DNA from: Arbacia lixula
Lineage: Eukaryota; Echinodermata; Echinoidea; Arbacioida; Arbaciidae
Length of the DNA stretch: 64,000 bases
Assembly: GCA_963669155.1 (NCBI GenBank)
Contig: OZ022583.1
Location: 6,487,366 to 6,551,365 of the forward strand
Direction: 5' to 3'
In this document: piece after piece, positions 59,031 to 64,000 of the stretch
Numbering within the stretch: position 1 is the first letter of the stretch
How the letters are laid out: the number at the start of each line of letters is the position of its first letter
Program-made: the position numbers and the translations under genes
The notes under the pieces: model-generated
Told to the model about the DNA's origin: nothing
Databases searched by the model: none
Seen by the model: the letters and a program-made list of their open reading frames with translations, nothing else

Positions 59031-59348
59031 GGGTGTTTCACCAAGCTGTTCTTAAGCTAAAAACGACTTTACGCACGACTGGTGACCCTTTCTTGTGCTA
59101 AATCAGACCCTAATTTGTTCCTGTTTTAACAGAGTGGGAGTTTGCTTCCAACCATCCTAATCAAGATTTACCAATCATTAACTTTGTATCCAGATACTTA
59201 TTAACCAAAAGAATTGATTTATTTAGATCAGATTTCGACTAAAGCTGATGGGAGTAAAAATCATTGAGAATCTGACTCAGCACAAGAAAAGGGTCCCCAG
59301 CCGTGCGTAAAGTCGTTCGTAGCTTTAATAACAGCTTATGAAACACCC
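59031..59348. mobile_element. Family F transposon-like element (MITE)
   Basis: 318 bp beginning GGGTGTTTCACCAAGCTGTT and ending AACAGCTTATGAAACACCC. The terminal inverted repeats run about 60 bp, including ACGACTTTACGCACG at the left and CGTGCGTAAAGTCGT at the right. Flanks TCTTG and TCCTG may be a decayed 5 bp target duplication. Non-coding. Confidence 0.9.
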
Positions 59349-59986
59349 TCCTGGGTGGAAAAAACAACTAGAAGTTGATCTGCGCTTCTTTCCATGCTCC
59401 GTATGTACTAGGAGAGGAGGAGGATTAGTCTAGTTGGTACGAGACCCGAATAAAGGAGGGGATATTAAAGCAAGCAACAAGCGCTCAGAAGCCAAGTTAG
59501 CCATAAGGTACTCCCCACCCCATCCTCCGTAATGATGTTCGGATGAACAGGGATGCTATCAGCCGAGAGTTTACACAGGTGATTCCGAGAAAGGAGCATG
59601 ATACAGGAATGACTTGACAAGGAGAAGACGGAGAGGCGGGGAATGTCCGTTCATCATTTAGGGGGAGGAGGAGCAGGGCGGCTTGGAAGAAGGGGCATGA
59701 TCCAAGAACAAATTGCCAAATAGATGGAGGGATGGAGGGTGGAAGGCGGTGTGATCAGTCATGATTAGGCGGAGGGAGGGGGCGTAAGGGTTGTAGTCGA
59801 CAGCTGACGGAATTATTTTCCTCGTGTAGAATGGCGTTAGCTTGAAGGGTGTGTCGAGTAATGGTAGGATAATCTATGGCATGAGCATCCTTCTCCCTTT
59901 AAGACTTTATACACTCCGGAACAATCATATGGAGCGGCGTGTCATCCGTATCAAAGAGAGTTAACATGGTTAAATGGATTTGTTTT
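59349..59986. other. Intergenic, G-rich patches, possible P relic
   Basis: GGAGGA-rich patches at 59660-59680 and 59727-59782. TTTAAGACTTT...AAAGAGAGTTAA (about 59898-59964) may be a shortened P copy. Confidence 0.45.
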
Positions 59987-60371
59987 TTAACCCTTTGTGA
60001 GCCAGTGGTTTAACACAAACGGTGTAATAAACCTGGACTAACTTTATGGAACGCCAAATAAATAGTCTGACGCTTACCCCAAATTATTGATTTTTATCAC
60101 TGCATCCCAAAATTGGTCGACTTCAATTAATCGCCGTAATTACTACGTGGATAAACTAAATATACCATAGTGATTCCGAGGACAAAATCAGTTATATCAA
60201 ATCAATACTAATGTTTCGTTTTGTTTTAGTTGGCGTGCGAGTAAGTTAGTCAAGGTTTAGTACCCGGTTTGCGTTAAACCTCTGTTTAGAATACGGGCCA
60301 ATGGCGCTCTATGTCATTTATGTGTGTGCAATGTATGTAAATGAATGCGCATGTGGCACACAAATAGTTAA
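59987..60371. mobile_element. Family P MITE, copy P9, split by a family A element
   Basis: The left end TTAACCCTTTGTGAGCCA (59987-60004) and the right part GCGCTCTATGTCATTTATG...ATGTGGCACACAAATAGTTAA (60304-60371) together make one ~90 bp P copy once the A3 element between them is left out. Confidence 0.8.
60004..60299 (+). mobile_element. Family A MITE, copy A3, nested in P9
   Basis: ~296 bp. GTGGTTTAACACAAACGG at the left (outer ~15 bp of the repeat missing), AACGCCAAATAAATAG, CCATAGTGATTCCGAGGAC and TTTCGTTTTGTTTTAG inside, GTTTGCGTTAAACCTCTG...ATACGGGCC at the right. Confidence 0.88.
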
Positions 60372-61442
60372 AGAGACAAAATTTAGCGGAAATCAACTGG
60401 AATATTTCATTGGTCTCAATGGAATAGATGCTTGGTCTTCATGCAATCTGCGACGTTCTGGCTATCTCATAATACTTTGCTAACATTATCTTGGTTGCAC
60501 ATGTGGGCATAATCTACACTTAAATCTCTCATCACCATTGGCATGAAAGTGTATAGTAAGCCAACAACGTTTTCATGGCTTGATAATGTAAGGGTTAATA
60601 TTTGATAAATTAGATGAATTGACAACGATAATACTGAGCTCATTTTGACGATTTATGCTAACGAAAGGAAATCCTACCCAAAGTAAAAAAAAAAAAAATA
60701 GCACCGTAGAGTGACGCTTTAGAAACCAGCTGCAATTTGAACGTGCAACGGACACTCACAACGAAGAACAATGGCAAAGAAGTTTAGATGAGTAGAATGA
60801 AACACTTTAGTCATTAGTCATCTTTAGTCATTTTATTGCAGTTTATTTATCAACAAACAACCGAATAGCCGATTGTTTTTTTTTTATTTGATTAAACGTA
60901 TTATCATCGAAATTATGATAACTATGGTAAAGGGAGTGCTTTGCAATGACATGGTTCTTAAAATGAAGAATAGAATACGCGGGAAGACGATCAAGACATC
61001 ACGAGAAAAGAACGCACGTTTTGTGACACAAATAGATCTACGTGCAGTTGCTATTATTAGACGACTTTGCGTTTCACATAGATAGACATTCGAAGCCATA
61101 CATTTCATGTTAATGTAAGCCTTGCTTTCACCTTACGACAAAAAACGGCCAAAATTTACTACATTTATATAGACGTGACGTAGAAATTCATTTTATAGCA
61201 AACCACATGGACAGACGGATGGCTGAGTCTCGCGGTACATCGTGGGTAATCATGAAAAGAACTTTTCGGCATGGTTGGGTTGATTATTTCAGAATAGCTG
61301 TGGCTGACAAGGGCTGCTCTCGGAGAGTTAAAGGTCCGTTCAGACAGGTTCAGTTTGCCGCCGTTGCATGCAATACAGACCCTCTTATCGAGTTTCTTCC
61401 CTCATACAAAACGCTTTTGCATGTAGGTTTTCAGTTATTACA
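60372..61442. other. Intergenic, nothing firmly recognised
   Basis: Possible diverged P copy between TTAA at 60520 and 60595 (ends in GTAAGGGTTAA). A 90-codon frame at 61207-61479 has no recognised domain and runs into the next inverted repeat. Confidence 0.4.
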
Positions 61443-61525
61443 TACCATCAATGGTAACTACCGTAGCTACAGCCAATGAGCTCTTATTATTGCTCCTATT
61501 GCCATGGTAGTTACCATTGATGGTA
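61443..61525. repeat. Inverted repeat with perfect 20 bp arms
   Basis: TACCATCAATGGTAACTACC (61443-61462) and its exact reverse complement (61506-61525) around a 43 bp loop; pairing continues weakly inwards. Confidence 0.92.
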
Positions 61526-61785
61526 AGTTAGAATATTTTAAAGCCAATTAGATTATAAGCATCGTGGCCCTGGCATGTTCATATTTCTTGCTTGGCCGCA
61601 GTGGGGAAGCACTGTAGGCTGTGGGCGGGAGCGGAACACTGTTCTAGTGTGAATGTACGAGAGGAATGAGTGTGGAATATGGACTGAGAAGCAACGTGAA
61701 GGATATCTTGTGAGATGGTTCTGATAGCGGTCGCACGTATTGAAGGTGCCATGGTATCCGTGTGTACTGCCATGGGTTCCGTCCC
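61526..61785. other. Intergenic, nothing recognised
   Basis: Contains two GCCATGG words (about 61748 and 61769) but no element I can define. Confidence 0.45.
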
Positions 61786-61905
61786 ATGAAGCGTTGCGAT
61801 TGATCTGAATTTATCGCAAGTCCAATCCTCTATTTATCACATACAGAGTAGTTCAATCGCAAGGCAAGTTGGGACCAATCGGAACTCCTTATAAAGAAAG
61901 AGCCC
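61786..61905. repeat. Family B repeat, copy B4 (short, palindromic)
   Basis: GTTGCGATTGATCTGAAT and ATCGCAAGTCCAATCC form the left half; TTCAATCGCAAGG...CCAATCGGAACTCCTTATAA is the inverted right half. Confidence 0.7.
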
Positions 61906-62036
61906 TGGACTCGTTCGCCAGTAAAAAAAAAAAATATGTGATGATCATGATAGCAGCAACTGTCCATTGATTTTGATTTAAGCCTTGATATATTTTTGAG
62001 AAAAAAAGTAAGTACAGGCGACCACGCGTAGTGGGA

Positions 62037-62128
62037 TTAACCATTCACGTATACCAGACTAAAAATACTTTGCAGGTTTGTACGCATTACTAGGACAAAA
62101 ATGCAAAAGTGGTAAATACGTTGTTCAA
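62037..62128. mobile_element. Family P MITE, copy P12 (diverged)
   Basis: 92 bp if the right TTAA has mutated to TCAA: TTAACCATTCACGTATACCA at the left, GGTTTGTACGCATTAC inside, AGTGGTAAATACGTTGTTCAA at 62108-62128 at the right. Confidence 0.6.
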
Positions 62129-62880
62129 GAAAGGGCAATGAGAAGTTAAACCTTGGTGATGAACCAAAGCAAAGAGCAAACAGAATCCAAGTTTAAACAT
62201 GCAAAACCAATAAATTGTACTAATGATCCTATATATAGCTCGACTTGGATAAACTAAGAATGCCACGTCAGGGCAATAACAAAGATACCTTGACGACGCG
62301 GGATATCACGTAATTGACAGGTGGGCGTGTCTTGGTTTAGATCAAATCTCGACTTGATCCCTTAATGCTAACAGTAACATACTACGTAAGTCTTTGATTA
62401 TAATTCAAGGGAGGGGGCTAATACTTTTCTCAAACACTTATCTATTTCTTGAGCAAATTATTTCTTCTCTCTTACTATTTTGATACCCCTTTTGTCGATA
62501 CGCGGCTTTCATCATTTCTCCTTCTTTACATGTCAAGTTAGCTTTCCCCTAATGTCAACATACATTTTTAATGGTTTTTGGTGTTTCCTCTTTCAGACTC
62601 CCGACCCTCTGTCTTTAAAATACACACATACTGTCGCCTGCAAGCATTAAATCTTGGTGGATCCGTTGAGTTAGGGGAATACTTTGACGTGCAGCAGAAA
62701 CGTGGAAGGCCAATTTTGTGCACATATATCATGAGCACAGAAATTAGCGCTGAATTTATCGCAAACAAGGCACAATTTATCTGTGGGCAGAGGCGATCAA
62801 AGAATGGAAGCTCCTTGCCTCGGCAAAAACGAGTTCATAATTTTCTGTTTCGTTATTTCTCTATCTTTTCCTCCCCCTTC
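62129..62880. other. Intergenic, nothing recognised
   Basis: The 184-codon frame that starts at 62578 has no recognised domain and runs through the following CT array, so it is not supported as a gene. Confidence 0.45.
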
Positions 62881-62930
<50 letters not shown>

Positions 62931-62992
62931 ACCGCCTTCTCTCCCTCTCTATCTATTTCCCTCCCTCTATCTGTCTCTCTCTCTCTCTCTCC
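62881..62992. repeat. C11 run followed by (CT)n
   Basis: C11 at 62881-62891 directly followed by about 17 CT units, then CT-rich sequence with TATC and CTGT variants. Confidence 0.95.
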
Positions 62993-63129
62993 TTCGCTCC
63001 CTCTTTCATATTTTCCCAGGTACGGGAAATCACGCATGTTTTCAATATAAAAAATCAGGCGGTTTGTTTGATCTTGAGTGGTCTGGTGGTGGAACGCTGA
63101 AAGTCGACCTTAAAATCCAGTTTAATATC

Positions 63130-63760
63130 TAATAGCCAAGGAAACCAGATGTAAAGAAGAATGTACAAATGATGCAGGTGAAGAGAGAGATTTAGCGGTG
63201 GGGTGAAGAGTGAATAAGATGACAGCGAGGTAGAGATGGGAGAGGAGAAGAGATAAGAAGAAGAAGTATGTTTGGGGGAGATGGGAGCTGAGAGCGTTGG
63301 AAATGGGAGAAAAGTTGTGGAAGAATACATATGAGGAGACAAAATACATGGTTAGGACAAGGTAATGGAATGCTGAAGAATGAATTGAAATGGAGAAAAT
63401 GAAAGTTACAAAATGAACCGGAAAGATATTAAAGAAATTTGGATGAAAGGGAGTAAAAAAAGATGAAAAAACATTAGAGAGATATACCTTCGAGTGGAAT
63501 TATAAAAGGGATAAGAGAAGAAGAATAGGTGTATTCAAGGGAAGAACATAATGTTAAAGCGAAAGGGACTTGAGGGGAAATACATGAGAAGAAAAGGTGG
63601 GTAAGGAGTAATAAAGAAATATGCTAGGATGAAAAGGAGGAAGAAGAATAGCATTGAGATGTGAAAAGAGAAAGGGAGAGGTGAAGAGTGGAGGGGAGAT
63701 GTGAGGAAAGAAAGAGTAGAGAAAGGAAACCATATAGATGTATAGATCATACGATAATCG
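63130..63760. repeat. Long purine-rich tract
   Basis: About 630 bp with strong G/A bias on the plus strand and no simple period. Frames on the other strand are Ser/Leu/Phe/Pro-rich composition artefacts. Confidence 0.75.
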
Positions 63761-64000
63761 TTGAAAAGATTCCAGTAAGCTAGAGGTCAACGCGATGGAG
63801 AAAAAGATGGAACGACAGAGAAGAGAATGAAGTGGTGATATGGAAATTGAATCACCCTCGCCGTTGATATAAAATGGAGAATATAGTCAATGGTCATTGA
63901 TGCCATAGCAATTCATGCGGGGAGATAAATAACTCAATAACAAAGCGATTCATACATTGCTACACTGCGTGGGTACTTAATGGTACCTAAAAGGGGTAAA
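63761..64000. other. Window end, nothing recognised
   Basis: Unique-looking sequence up to the edge. Confidence 0.5.

Overview
The window looks like nuclear DNA of an animal, most likely a marine invertebrate. The evidence is a PDZ-type (neuronal-class) nitric oxide synthase exon with a spliceosomal donor, nuclear tRNA genes without an encoded CCA end, many short non-autonomous DNA transposons, and very dense microsatellites and C/G homopolymers in an AT-rich background. An echinoderm-like deuterostome fits, but the sequence alone does not settle the phylum.

The only protein-coding gene I can support is at the left, on the minus strand. At 4275-6098 one large GC-rich exon encodes the first 608 residues of a neuronal-type NOS: an N-terminal PDZ domain, a very long disordered linker, and the first residues of the oxygenase domain. 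It ends at a consensus donor, so the rest of the enzyme lies beyond the left edge. Positions 1-4274 are therefore intron 1, and about 58 kb to the right of 6.1 kb is the 5' flank (possibly with non-coding 5' exons) or intergenic DNA.

The flank holds two identical tRNA-Thr(TGT) genes (17.8 and 18.4 kb) and a layered set of repeats. I could define several transposon-like families by comparing copies inside the window: a 91-93 bp family bounded by TTAA (piggyBac-like MITE, called P here; about a dozen copies, all right of 21 kb); a ~305 bp inverted-repeat family (A; 3 copies, one nested inside a P copy); a ~485 bp family with ~155 bp terminal inverted repeats (C; 3 copies); a 150-175 bp family (D; 2 copies); one 318 bp element with ~60 bp terminal inverted repeats (F); and two looser families (B and E). 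A CA/GT fold-back of about 170 bp, a long GAA/TTC tract, several perfect palindromes, small tandem duplications and long purine- or pyrimidine-only tracts fill much of the rest. No transposase, reverse transcriptase or other long coding frame is visible in the flank.

Family letters A-F and P are labels made here. Family assignments come from reading copies against each other by eye, so boundaries are approximate to a few bases unless an exact motif such as TTAA defines them.
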